Shown here: positions 1 through 8,406 of the stretch, one piece after another
Layout of the letters: the number at the start of each line of letters is the position of its first letter
Position numbering within the stretch: the first letter of the stretch is position 1
NCBI RefSeq assembly: GCF_010119245.1
Contig: NZ_WNKG01000007.1
Coordinates: 186,001 to 250,000, forward strand
Length of the DNA stretch: 64,000 nt
From: Cyclobacterium salsum
GTDB lineage: Bacteria; Bacteroidota; Bacteroidia; Cytophagales; Cyclobacteriaceae
Reading direction: 5' to 3'
Notes under the pieces: generated by a model
Databases searched by the model: none
What the model saw: only the letters and a program-made list of their open reading frames with translations
What the model was told of the DNA's origin: nothing
Position numbers and translations under genes: made by a program

Positions 1-1
1 T

Positions 2-502
2 ATCAATAGCCTGCAGCAAGAAATCCGTGGTCCCTGGGAAGGAGTACGGTTGGATCCCTTTACCCATCATTATGCCCTGGAGGCGGTAAAAAGGCAAGCT
101 CCAAAAGTTGTTTTCATCGCTTATGGTGAACCCGACGATTGGGCGCATGATAATCGCTACGATGAATACCTTCATTCCATCAAGCAGTTCGACGCCTACC
201 TGATGGAATTGTGGGATTACATTCAATCCACCCCTGCTTACCAGGATAAAACCACTATGATTGTTACCACCGATCACGGCCGGGGTATCGACAAGTCTAC
301 CTGGACAGGACACGGATCGGGAATTCCGCGGTCCAGGGAAGCCTGGATAGCAGCCATCGGTCCCGACAGTCAGGCACTGGGGGAGGTAAAAGAAGCCGGG
401 CAACTGTATCCGGCCATGATTGCACGGACCGTTTTTCAATTGTTGGGTTTAACCTATCCCAATGAACAGGCGGATACGGCTATAGCGGAAATACTGCCAT
501 GA
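2..502 (+). CDS. Alkaline phosphatase superfamily hydrolase, 5' end missing
   Basis: The frame is open from the left edge, so this is the C-terminal 166 residues of a longer protein; an internal TTG near base 50 is not the real start. Metal-binding signatures of the alkaline phosphatase/sulfatase/phosphodiesterase superfamily are visible: DDWAH near residue 45, TDHGRG near 90 and GHG near 103. This points to a two-metal phosphohydrolase or phosphonate hydrolase; the substrate cannot be read from this part. The stop codon overlaps the ATG of the next gene (ATGA), so both are translationally coupled. Neighbouring metallophosphoesterase and phosphonate-type genes suggest a role in organophosphorus use (inference). 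Confidence 0.8.
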   Translation: MNSLQQEIRGPWEGVRLDPFTHHYALEAVKRQAPKVVFIAYGEPDDWAHDNRYDEYLHSIKQFDAYLMELWDYIQSTPAYQDKTTMIVTTDHGRGIDKSTWTGHGSGIPRSREAWIAAIGPDSQALGEVKEAGQLYPAMIARTVFQLLGLTYPNEQADTAIAEILP

Positions 503-2178
503 GATTCCGGGACGGCTTAGCATGGACGGTTCTTATTTTGTCAGCTTGCCAGTCTGACCCCGCTTTGCCCACTTATCGGGAGCCGTTTCTGGCGAATGAG
601 CGAAAGGTAGCTGGCATGTTTCCAAACGAATTTCCGAAAGAGCCGCTGAGGGAACTGGATTCCGGCTGGGTATTTCTTGGTCGGGATTCCATTGCCGGAA
701 TTTACCGGGATTGGCCCGATCAGTTTCTCCAGCCTAAAAGCGTTTCCCTTCCCCATCGCCTGCCCTTGCCGAATCACTCCCTTTGGTACTCCTGGGAAGG
801 AATGCTCGAACCGGGTATTTTGCTCGTAGACGCAGATGACGGAGTGCAGTGTTGGGTAAACGAAAAGCGGATTCCCAGGTCCGTTGATGGGGATTATTTT
901 GAAGTGGAAGTGAGTGGTAAAACGGACCTGAACCTTCGCGTGGTTAATAATGCCATGGCTGGAGGTCTTCGTCGCGTACAGTTCCTCGCAAAGGAAGCTT
1001 ATCAATTCTGGAAGGTCAGAAAAGACCAAATCATAGCGGGCATACTGGTGGACCGAAAGCTGGAATTACTACAGGATCCCGACCTTGAAGCGGAATGGGA
1101 GGACCTGTCTTATCCCGAGTTGAGCGCATTGTTAGCCGATTATCCGATTCTTTTTACTGCACCGGTATTGATTTGGAGTACGGACGGCAGCCCCCTTGTC
1201 CGCTGGGTGAGCGAATCCGCAGGTACCGCCATCCTGCGCCAGGAACAGGGAGAAGAAGTCCGGATTGAATCCACCAACGGCATTTTTACGCATAAAATGG
1301 AAAGAGGGACCGGTATTTCGTTTGATTTATATCAGGGTAAATCTTTTCAGGGTAGCTTTTCAGTAGAGGCCAACCCGGTTTCAGATAACCTTAAACTGGC
1401 TCTCTGGGGAGACTCCCAGGGAGGCTGGGAAACCTTTCGGGAAGTGGCCGAGGCCATAGGCGCGCACCAGGTAGATTTAAGTGTTGGAGCTGGCGATTTG
1501 GTTAATAATGGTTCTGAAGACTGGGCTTACCCGCGGTTTCTACAACTGCTCTCCCGCATGCAGGCACCCCAACTTTTGGTTCCCGGAAACCATGATTACG
1601 ATGGCTATTACGATGATTTGCATGCCATTCAGATGAATGATTACCTGTTTCAACCTGAAAGGCCAACCTATGGATTACAGCAATTTGGCCCAGTTGCGAT
1701 CCTTAGCTTGGATCCAAATCTGAATTACCCGGTATCCGTTCCAGAAGGTACGCTGCAGCGGGAATGGCTATCGGAGCAATTGGAATCCGATACCTGGAAT
1801 AATGCGCCTTGGAAAATCATAGTATTGCATCAGCCTCCCTATTCTCAGGGTTGGCCGGGGTATCAGGGAGAGTGGACGATACGCCAACTCCTTGAGCCTT
1901 ACTTTCACCGTGGAAAGGTAGATCTGGTGGTCGCCGGGCACACCCATGATTACGAGCGGCTTTCCCAGAAATTTTCGGGCCATCCCGTTCATTTTCTGGT
2001 AGTCGGCGGGGCTGGTGGTGGCTTGGAGCCAGAAGGACTGCAATCGGATATTCCCCAAATGGACCGGCTTATCAAAAAGCACCACTACGGAATCCTTGAG
2101 GTCGATGCCAATCGGATGCGCTTTAAAGCATACGACCTGGAAGGCAATACCATGGATGAAATAACAGTAAGAAAATGA
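499..2178 (+). CDS. Lipoprotein metallophosphoesterase (purple acid phosphatase-like)
   Basis: 559 residues. A short hydrophobic leader ending in the lipobox LSAC (Cys17) predicts a lipoprotein, probably facing the periplasm or the surface. Residues about 50-170 look like an all-beta N-terminal domain. The calcineurin-like catalytic domain begins near 295 and carries the complete motif set: GDSQ (304), GDLVN (332), GNHD (363), His444 and GHTH (480). The arrangement matches purple-acid-phosphatase-type enzymes that remove phosphate from organic esters. The start ATG overlaps the stop of the alkaline-phosphatase-superfamily gene, indicating one transcript and a shared task in phosphate release (inference). 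Substrate unknown. Confidence 0.88.
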   Translation: MRFRDGLAWTVLILSACQSDPALPTYREPFLANERKVAGMFPNEFPKEPLRELDSGWVFLGRDSIAGIYRDWPDQFLQPKSVSLPHRLPLPNHSLWYSWEGMLEPGILLVDADDGVQCWVNEKRIPRSVDGDYFEVEVSGKTDLNLRVVNNAMAGGLRRVQFLAKEAYQFWKVRKDQIIAGILVDRKLELLQDPDLEAEWEDLSYPELSALLADYPILFTAPVLIWSTDGSPLVRWVSESAGTAILRQEQGEEVRIESTNGIFTHKMERGTGISFDLYQGKSFQGSFSVEANPVSDNLKLALWGDSQGGWETFREVAEAIGAHQVDLSVGAGDLVNNGSEDWAYPRFLQLLSRMQAPQLLVPGNHDYDGYYDDLHAIQMNDYLFQPERPTYGLQQFGPVAILSLDPNLNYPVSVPEGTLQREWLSEQLESDTWNNAPWKIIVLHQPPYSQGWPGYQGEWTIRQLLEPYFHRGKVDLVVAGHTHDYERLSQKFSGHPVHFLVVGGAGGGLEPEGLQSDIPQMDRLIKKHHYGILEVDANRMRFKAYDLEGNTMDEITVRK

Positions 2179-2341
2179 CGGCTCTAACTAGTTGCTGTAA
2201 AATGAAAAGTAGGTTCGGCGATGGATGACGCATGAAGGGTAGGCGATGACTAAATTTCTTGCTAACTTGTTATGGAAATGGGGCACTGTCCTTGATTTAT
2301 GCCGTTATTTAATTTCTTTTAAACCTAAAAATAGTACAGCA

Positions 2342-2725
2342 ATGTTTTTACGACTATTGATTGTTTTCCTCTTTTCGTTTTCGGTGCTGCAGGCGCAAGA
2401 AGATCCCAATTTTGACCTGGAAGCGTATGAAGTACATCTGGATGCGGAAAAGGAAGGCCAAAGGGTATTTCGATATGCCATCAAAAATACCGGATCCGCG
2501 ACCGCTCCAGCGGAAAGTTACCGGGTCTTCTTTAAGGTAAATGGAAAAATGATGAGTTTCGATATTAAAACGAATGCTATCAAACCCGGGCAAACCATTG
2601 TTTATACCTCACCCGAAAAGATCCCAGCTAATCAGCCAGGAAAAAAACTTAAGTACCACCTTATTATTCATACGCGGGATGCGGATTCCTCCAATAATAA
2701 AAAGAAAGGAGAAATTATGCTTTAA
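2342..2725 (+). CDS. Small secreted protein, Ig-like (CARDB-type)
   Basis: 127 residues from an ATG that places a clean signal peptide (MFLRLLIVFLFSFSVLQAQ) at the N-terminus; the longer reading from an upstream ATG adds about 32 residues that do not look like a signal. The mature part is a single beta-rich domain with the pattern of CARDB/FxxA-like adhesion modules: a KNTGSATAP turn followed by beta strands and a Lys-rich C-terminus. It is probably periplasmic or secreted. No catalytic motif is visible and no function is assigned. Confidence 0.6.
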   Translation: MFLRLLIVFLFSFSVLQAQEDPNFDLEAYEVHLDAEKEGQRVFRYAIKNTGSATAPAESYRVFFKVNGKMMSFDIKTNAIKPGQTIVYTSPEKIPANQPGKKLKYHLIIHTRDADSSNNKKKGEIML

Positions 2726-2929
2726 ACCAAACGAGCTATTTCCAAAAAACCAGAATGGTTGGGTCTATTTAGGAACGTTTGGCAGGGCGGTTGTATCCCC
2801 ATATTGGGTTATATCTAATTCTTTTGCAGGTATTTATCTATAGTAAACTACAGCTAGTCAATACCAGTAATTAAATAACCAGTTTCACTTTTTTTCTGCT
2901 TAAAAGAAACGTATTTTTCTGAAAAAAAC

Positions 2930-3529
2930 ATGAACCGCTGCCTTTTACCCTACCGCTTTGCCTTGCTGCTTTGCGCCCTTGTTGCTTTCTCATGTAGAGA
3001 GTCGGAGGCCCCCATCGAGGAGACTGAATATTTCCTCAAATTTAAAGCCAATGGAGAATTGGTAGAATACAAAGTATATGAATACCAACCCGTAGTGTTT
3101 AGCTACGACCCCAATGGAAAGACGCATAACGCACAGATTCAGGCCTTGGCTGAGGGAAGTGACGGAACAAGAGATTTTTTCAGTATTTTTTTATATAGTG
3201 AAATGTCCTTTGAGGAAAAAACCTACCAGATGCAAGAAGGCGTCTGGGCCTATGAGAATTCCTTTTTACCGGGCTTAATTTTTACCCGCTCAGACCCAGC
3301 TGGAAATTTATACAATGCCTCTTTGCTCAAAAGCGACTATCCTACCCTGGATATACGGGATGACGGGAGCCTGAACCTTACCCAAATTGGTTCCGGCTGG
3401 GTGAAAGGTGCCTTTGAAGCCAGTCTTTTTGGTCCATTTGCAGAAAATACCAGCCGGGGAAATACCGAAATCAGGATTACGGAGGGTTCATTCAAAATGA
3501 AACTTATCCAAAATCCCATACAGGAATAG
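2930..3529 (+). CDS. Hypothetical lipoprotein
   Basis: 199 residues with a lipoprotein leader ending VAFSC (Cys22) followed by an acidic spacer. The rest alternates short beta strands and ends in a segment with repeated Thr/Ile residues, resembling the beta-sandwich lipoproteins common in Bacteroidota. I do not recognise a named family. It stands alone, about 200 bp downstream of the small secreted protein and 100 bp upstream of ferrochelatase, in the same direction. Confidence 0.7.
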   Translation: MNRCLLPYRFALLLCALVAFSCRESEAPIEETEYFLKFKANGELVEYKVYEYQPVVFSYDPNGKTHNAQIQALAEGSDGTRDFFSIFLYSEMSFEEKTYQMQEGVWAYENSFLPGLIFTRSDPAGNLYNASLLKSDYPTLDIRDDGSLNLTQIGSGWVKGAFEASLFGPFAENTSRGNTEIRITEGSFKMKLIQNPIQE

Positions 3530-3571
3530 CGAACATACGACTACCAGGCGGTGGGTAATTGAAAAACCCCA

Positions 3572-3603
3572 TTGGGTTTTGTTAACATTTGCTTCTATTT
3601 TTG
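3572..3603 (+). promoter_or_regulatory. Candidate Bacteroidota promoter of hemH
   Basis: TTG at 3572-3574, a 21-base spacer, then TATTTTTG at 3596-3603, matching the Bacteroidota -33 (TTG) and -7 (TAnnTTTG) boxes. It lies 27 bases before the hemH ATG. It also argues against the upstream TTG codon at 3589 being the start, since that codon would sit inside the promoter. Confidence 0.4.
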
Positions 3604-3630
3604 GTTTACGAAAAGCAAAAACAAAAACCA

Positions 3631-4665
3631 ATGAGTCAAAATAAAGCCAAAACAGGCATACTTCTCGTAAACTTAGGCACGCCCGACAGCACCGCTACCG
3701 GAGATGTCAGAAAATACTTGAGGGAATTTTTAATGGATGGCAGGGTGATCGACATTCCGCTAATTCCCCGATGGTTGTTGGTGAACCTGATCATTGCGCC
3801 TTTCCGGGCACCCAAATCAGCAGGAGAATACCGGAAACTTTGGACGGATCGGGGTTCTCCCCTGCTTTTTCATACCATGGATCTGAAGGAAAAACTATTG
3901 CCGCTGATTGACCAATCCCGTTTCCAGTTGGAAGTTGCCATGCGATATCAATCTCCCGGCATCGAGGAAGGGCTGAAAGCACTAAACAAATCCAATGTAA
4001 AAGAGATCGTGGTATTGCCGCTATTTCCCCAGTACGCCTCGGCCACCAATGGTTCGGTGATCGAACGGGTTATGGAACTGGCTACCAAATGGCAGATCAT
4101 TCCCAGTATTCGCTTCATCAACAATTTTATTGAACACCCCCTCTTTTTAGAGGCCTGGGCAGAGCTGGGTCAGGAGATGATGGCATTGCAGGAGTATGAC
4201 CGCTACCTTTTTTCCTACCATGGTTTGCCGGAAAGGCAAATTCGGAAAGGATCTGTGGACGGGTACTGTCGCCTGAGTGATACCTGCTGTGCCCGGTATA
4301 CCAAAAAGAATCAGTTTTGCTACCGGGCTCAATGCTTTCACACCACCCGTTTGATTGCCAAAAAGCTCCAACTGCCTGAGGAAAAAGTAGTCACCTGTTT
4401 TCAGTCCCGACTGGGCAAGGATCCCTGGATCAAGCCTTACACGGAAGATTTGGTCCGGGAAATGGCGGGTAATGGGATCAAAAAAGTGCTGGTATTTTCT
4501 CCTGCCTTTGTCGCCGACTGCCTGGAAACTACGGTGGAAGTCGGTGAGGAGTACAAGGAGCAGTTTTTAGAACAGGGGGGTGAGCGTTGGGACCTGGTTC
4601 CCAGCCTGAACTCCAGGGATACCTGGGTAGATTGTGTGAAAGATCTTGTCACCTCTAAGCCCTGA
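3631..4665 (+). CDS. hemH: Ferrochelatase
   Basis: 344 residues; inserts Fe2+ into protoporphyrin IX in the last step of heme synthesis. ATG 3631 gives the usual N-terminus with GILLVNLGTPDS. The catalytic histidine lies in SYHGLPERQ (His197), and FVADCLETTVE near residue 294 holds the conserved acidic cluster. Several cysteines in the region 213-235 (CCARY, FCYRAQC) may ligate a [2Fe-2S] cluster as in some bacterial ferrochelatases, though spacing alone does not prove it. Heme supply is relevant to the several c-type cytochromes in this window. Convergent with the PhnZ-like gene. Confidence 0.95.
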   Translation: MSQNKAKTGILLVNLGTPDSTATGDVRKYLREFLMDGRVIDIPLIPRWLLVNLIIAPFRAPKSAGEYRKLWTDRGSPLLFHTMDLKEKLLPLIDQSRFQLEVAMRYQSPGIEEGLKALNKSNVKEIVVLPLFPQYASATNGSVIERVMELATKWQIIPSIRFINNFIEHPLFLEAWAELGQEMMALQEYDRYLFSYHGLPERQIRKGSVDGYCRLSDTCCARYTKKNQFCYRAQCFHTTRLIAKKLQLPEEKVVTCFQSRLGKDPWIKPYTEDLVREMAGNGIKKVLVFSPAFVADCLETTVEVGEEYKEQFLEQGGERWDLVPSLNSRDTWVDCVKDLVTSKP

Positions 4666-4685
4666 ATGGAAAGGATGTCGGGGAT

Positions 4686-5249
4686 TTAATCCAGCAGGTC
4701 TTTCGCCATTTTTTTGTACTTGTCAAGGGAGGGAACCGGTACCTGCGTTTCCTTGGCTTTTTCGTCCCATTCCCGCATCTTAAGTATCAGGGCATAGTTT
4801 TCATCCGCTTCAAATGCGCTTGCTTCCTCCGGGCTCATCACTCCTCCCTGGTAGCGGAGGGTCTGCTTGCTGGCTTCAGATAAGCGGTTAAAATAATCCG
4901 GGTTTTTATATGTCAGGTATCTCTTGGCTTCTACATGGCTTTCCACCAAGCGGGCAACCAGTTCCGGAAAACCTAATTTACGCAGGTAGTCGGCTCCCAG
5001 TTTTTCGTGGTCCATTACCCCAAACTCCCCCATCTGATCGAGGGCTTCCCCTTGGGCGAAAAGGTGTCCCAGATCATGGAAAAAAGCGGCCAGAATCACC
5101 TCAGGTGAATGACCTTCCGATTCAGCCAACTGAGCGGCCTGACTCATATGCTCCAACTGAGAAACAGGCTCGCCGATATAATCCGCGTCGCCAAAAGAGG
5201 CGTAAAGGTCAAAAATTTCATCTACAATTTCCTGGGTAGTCCTTTTCAT
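4686..5249 (-). CDS. PhnZ-like HD-domain oxygenase
   Basis: 187 residues. The HD-domain ligands are present: His34, His58-Asp59, His81, His105 and Asp162 (in REWDEKAK). Tyr24 and Glu27 (DYIGEP) precede the first His with the same numbering I recall for PhnZ, where this Tyr/Glu pair marks the mixed-valent di-iron oxygenase that cleaves 2-amino-1-hydroxyethylphosphonate to glycine and phosphate. Ordinary HD phosphohydrolases lack this pair. The family is known as the phosphonate-operon-associated HDIG protein. It is divergent from a PhnX-like hydrolase, which supports a phosphonate role. PhnY, the hydroxylase usually preceding PhnZ, is not in this window. Confidence 0.8.
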   Translation of the reverse strand: MKRTTQEIVDEIFDLYASFGDADYIGEPVSQLEHMSQAAQLAESEGHSPEVILAAFFHDLGHLFAQGEALDQMGEFGVMDHEKLGADYLRKLGFPELVARLVESHVEAKRYLTYKNPDYFNRLSEASKQTLRYQGGVMSPEEASAFEADENYALILKMREWDEKAKETQVPVPSLDKYKKMAKDLLD

Positions 5250-5537
5250 AACTATGCTATTTTATTTTGAAAATACCCATATTCAGTAATAAAGCCAAAC
5301 CTTATTCATCTGTTTATAATTTTTTTAGCGGTCAGATGCCTTCCGGTCGCAGACGGGGAATCTCGCATGATTGATAATCATCTCACTGTGTGACGATCTC
5401 GTCATGCCTGTCCGCCTGTGGCGGGCTCGATTTCACGATTAATTAACCGAAGCATGATTGGATTTGGTTTTCTTCTATTATTTTTTTTACCTATTTTGAT
5501 CCCGTATTTAATAGCACTTATCAGGATTCGCAAACGT

Positions 5538-6245
5538 ATGAAAAACCCCATCAAATTGGCTGTTTTTGACATGGCCGGCACCACCATCAAAGATCAAAGC
5601 AATGTGGCAGCGGCTTTTGTCACAGCTTTTTCAAGTAATGGTTACGCACAGGTAAGCTTGGAGGAAGCCAACGAAAAAATGGGCTATCCGAAACCACTTG
5701 CGATCCGGGAAATGCTGCAAGCCCATGCCGAAAAGGTGACGGATGAAGAAGTGACTAAAATCCACGCTAGTTTTGTGGAGGAAATGATGCGGTTTTACCG
5801 GGAAAGTCCGGACATTGCTCCGATGGACGATGCGCTGGAAGTATTTGAATCCTTGCAGCAAATGGGAATAAAAGTGGGGCTGGACACGGGCTTTAGCAGG
5901 GATATTGCTGATGTCATCCTGGAGCGCATTGGCTGGAAAAATCATCCGCTGATAGATATCACCGTGTGTAGCGATGAAGTTAAGAAAGGCCGGCCACATC
6001 CTGACATGATTTTAAAAATGATGGCAGCGCTAGGCATTGGTAGTCCTTTGGAAGTAATCAAGATCGGGGACACCGAAGTAGATATCCATGAAGGACTGAA
6101 TGCGGGCTGTCTGATGAGTCTGGCCGTGACCACGGGTGCTTACACCGAAGCAGCACTAAGACCCCACCAACCTACCCACATCGTTCACCGGCTATTGGAA
6201 ATTTTGCCTTTGGTAGCCAAAGAGATGGGTGAGCCCGGGCAATAA
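5538..6245 (+). CDS. PhnX-like HAD hydrolase (phosphonatase-like)
   Basis: 235 residues from the ATG at 5538; the upstream open frame would add an unrelated hydrophobic stretch. The HAD motif I is FDMAGTT, with nucleophile Asp11 and Ala13 where most HAD phosphatases have Asp; Ala-Gly-Thr at this point is the hallmark of phosphonoacetaldehyde hydrolase and its relatives. Lys52 in MGYPKP sits at about the position of the Schiff-base lysine of PhnX (Met then Lys four residues on). Motif III/IV are KKGRPHPDM and KIGDTEVDIHEG. Its stop overlaps the start of the DUF5690 gene (TAATG). It probably acts on a phosphonate-derived aldehyde or related phosphorus compound. Confidence 0.82.
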   Translation: MKNPIKLAVFDMAGTTIKDQSNVAAAFVTAFSSNGYAQVSLEEANEKMGYPKPLAIREMLQAHAEKVTDEEVTKIHASFVEEMMRFYRESPDIAPMDDALEVFESLQQMGIKVGLDTGFSRDIADVILERIGWKNHPLIDITVCSDEVKKGRPHPDMILKMMAALGIGSPLEVIKIGDTEVDIHEGLNAGCLMSLAVTTGAYTEAALRPHQPTHIVHRLLEILPLVAKEMGEPGQ

Positions 6246-7567
6246 TGTTTGTCATTCCCTCTCTTACTAAAAAACTAGCTGTTGCTCCACCATTGCTCAT
6301 GAGCCTTTTTGCCGGGATCATGGCATTTCTGACCTACAGTTGCATGTATGCTTTTCGGAAGCCATTTGCTTCGGCCACGTTTGACGGGGAAGAATGGTGG
6401 GGACTCGACCTGAAAGTCTGGCTGATTCTGATGCAGACCCTGGGGTACATGGCCAGTAAGTTTTACGGGATTAAAGTCATATCTGAACTGAAAGCTTCTG
6501 ACAGGGCCAGGCTAACACTGAGCCTGATTGGCGTTTCCTGGTTGGGATTATTGGGTTTTGCCCTGCTACCTGCCCCCTGGAATATTTTATGCTTCCTGAT
6601 CAATGGTTTTCCGCTTGGGTTGATTTGGGGGTTGGTTTTCCATTACCTTGAAGGCAGGCGATTTACCGAAATGATGGGCAGCATTTTGGCGGTGAGTTTT
6701 GTGTTTTCGTCTGGATTTGTAAAGACAGTGGGCCGCTATCTATTGGTTGACCTGGGAGTGGATCCGTACTGGATGCCATTTTTGACGGGGGCTATTTTTA
6801 TTCCGGTATTGTTGGCAAGTGTTTTTCTTTTGAACCATACACCTCCTCCCAGCATCGGGGACATCGCTCTGAAAACGGAACGAAAATCCATGCATCAGGC
6901 CGATCGTAGTGCTTTTTTCCAGCAGTTCCGCTCCGGCTTGATTATCCTGGTACTGGTCTATATGGTCCTGACAGCCTTTCGGGATATTCGCGATAATTTT
7001 GTGGTAGAGATATGGAAAGATTTGAGGGTGACCGTGCCTCCCGAACTGCTGACACAAACCGAGATCCCTATCACCCTTATCCTGTTACTGATGATGGGGC
7101 TGCTGGTACTGGTGAAAAATAATTTCAAAGCCTTGTTTATTTACCATATGATTATCATCTCAGGGTTATTGCTGGCGCTAGCGGCTACGGTGGCCATGCT
7201 AAATGGCTGGCTATCGCCGTTATATTGGATGGTGGCAACCGGTACAGGTACTTACATGGCGTATATTCCCTTCAATTGCCTGCTTTTTGATCGTTTGCTG
7301 GCTTCTTTCAGATACGCGGGTAATGTAGGTTTCCTGATGTACCTGGTCGATAGTTTTGGTTACCTGGGTTCTACCGGAATTCTCGTTTTTAAACAATTTG
7401 GAAACTACGAACGCATGAGTTGGCTGTCTTTTTATTCCCAGGGCTTGATTTTACTGATGGGTCTTAGTGTGCTTCTTATGGCGGTCAGTGGGGTTTATTT
7501 TTTCAGGAAACTTCAAGCCTATCACCTGCTCTCCGACCAGAAACAGTTGCCTGGAATGATTCCCTAA
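6245..7567 (+). CDS. DUF5690 family MFS-type transporter
   Basis: 440 residues with about 12 hydrophobic segments and the organisation of a major facilitator permease. The N-terminal half contains CMYAFRKPFA, resembling the organophosphate/hexose-phosphate antiporter signature region. The family (DUF5690) is restricted to Bacteroidota and, from memory, often sits beside PhnX-like and HD-domain phosphonate genes. Translational coupling to the PhnX-like hydrolase suggests it imports the phosphonate or exports a product (inference). Inner membrane. Confidence 0.8.
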   Translation: MFVIPSLTKKLAVAPPLLMSLFAGIMAFLTYSCMYAFRKPFASATFDGEEWWGLDLKVWLILMQTLGYMASKFYGIKVISELKASDRARLTLSLIGVSWLGLLGFALLPAPWNILCFLINGFPLGLIWGLVFHYLEGRRFTEMMGSILAVSFVFSSGFVKTVGRYLLVDLGVDPYWMPFLTGAIFIPVLLASVFLLNHTPPPSIGDIALKTERKSMHQADRSAFFQQFRSGLIILVLVYMVLTAFRDIRDNFVVEIWKDLRVTVPPELLTQTEIPITLILLLMMGLLVLVKNNFKALFIYHMIIISGLLLALAATVAMLNGWLSPLYWMVATGTGTYMAYIPFNCLLFDRLLASFRYAGNVGFLMYLVDSFGYLGSTGILVFKQFGNYERMSWLSFYSQGLILLMGLSVLLMAVSGVYFFRKLQAYHLLSDQKQLPGMIP

Positions 7568-7596
7568 TTTGGTTTTCTACCATCTGAAAATAAAAA

Positions 7597-7791
7597 TCAG
7601 GAATCATCCTGTTGCCGTTTGTAGCGAAACCAATAATAAGCTGGAAATACAAGTGCCTTCAGACGCCAATCATTTTTTTCATGAAAGGACAGCCGGGGAT
7701 TGTTATTAATATGACGGTAGAAAAGGCTGGCCATCAGCAGGTGGGCCAAAACCAGCAATAAAGCGGCAGTGTACAGTATTAGTTCAGTCAT
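7597..7791 (-). CDS. Small membrane protein
   Basis: 64 residues with one N-terminal transmembrane helix (ILYTAALLLVLAHLL) and a basic, Tyr/Trp-rich C-terminal tail. The start ATG overlaps the stop of the upstream methyltransferase-like gene by four bases, which supports translation of this short frame. No family recognised; it may be an accessory to the integral membrane enzyme encoded just upstream. Confidence 0.55.
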   Translation of the reverse strand: MTELILYTAALLLVLAHLLMASLFYRHINNNPRLSFHEKNDWRLKALVFPAYYWFRYKRQQDDS

Positions 7792-8393
7792 TTTCCAAAA
7801 CGAGGTATGATGGCGGGAATCTCTTTTTGATACCTGGCGTAGCGCTTGCCGTATAGGGTTAGTAGCTTTTTTTCTTCAAAATAAATGCCTACCGGTAAGT
7901 ATAGCAAAAGAGCCGCTAGATGAAATAGCGAAGAAAGATTGGGCACGTATAAGAAATACCCCATAAAAATCAAGATTAAACCGGCATAGAGAGGATGCCG
8001 CATGTATCCATACCAACCGTCTGTAACCAGTGGTTCGTTCTCGGAAAGGTCATCTTGCGGACGAAGGCCTAGGAATCGGCTGACCGAAACATCCCGCATG
8101 CTTTTTACGCAAATGATGGTACCAAACGTAGCGAGCATAAAGCCCAGGTAGGTGCTGCCCGGACCGGAAGCAAAAAGCCAGATGGGAGGAATACTGCCTG
8201 CATAAAGGAACAAGGCTAAAAAGAAGAGGCTTGAAAACCAGCTGTACGCCAGCCGGTACCATTTATATTGTCCTTTAAGCAAGGACTTGATTTTTCTTTT
8301 TATATTGAGTGTGGCAAGGAACGTGTGGCTGCTGTAGAATAGCACCCAGCCAAGTCCCAAAATGAGGTAGTCCATAAACACCCAAATATCCAT
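7788..8393 (-). CDS. Isoprenylcysteine carboxyl methyltransferase-family membrane protein
   Basis: 201 residues, about five transmembrane segments. The C-terminal half has the ICMT/PEMT-type SAM-binding signature: GWYGYMRHPLYAGLIL, then a paired glutamate (EEKKLL) and GKRYARYQKEIP. Enzymes of this fold methylate lipid-linked or membrane substrates; the bacterial substrate is unknown. A second in-frame ATG (codon 7) is an equally plausible start. The gene is divergent from deoC with only 13 bases between the start codons (31 if codon 7 is used), so the two promoters must lie inside the neighbouring coding sequences. Confidence 0.75.
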   Translation of the reverse strand: MDIWVFMDYLILGLGWVLFYSSHTFLATLNIKRKIKSLLKGQYKWYRLAYSWFSSLFFLALFLYAGSIPPIWLFASGPGSTYLGFMLATFGTIICVKSMRDVSVSRFLGLRPQDDLSENEPLVTDGWYGYMRHPLYAGLILIFMGYFLYVPNLSSLFHLAALLLYLPVGIYFEEKKLLTLYGKRYARYQKEIPAIIPRFGK

Positions 8394-8406
8394 ATTTTGA
8401 TTGATT

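Noticed and set aside
541-1029. Long open frame on the minus strand inside the metallophosphoesterase gene
   Set aside because: Shadow frame of a gene with complete catalytic motifs; no recognisable domain.
5411-5425. GC-rich hairpin CCGCC-TGT-GGCGG before the PhnX-like gene
   Set aside because: No T run follows and no second copy was found in the window; left unassigned.
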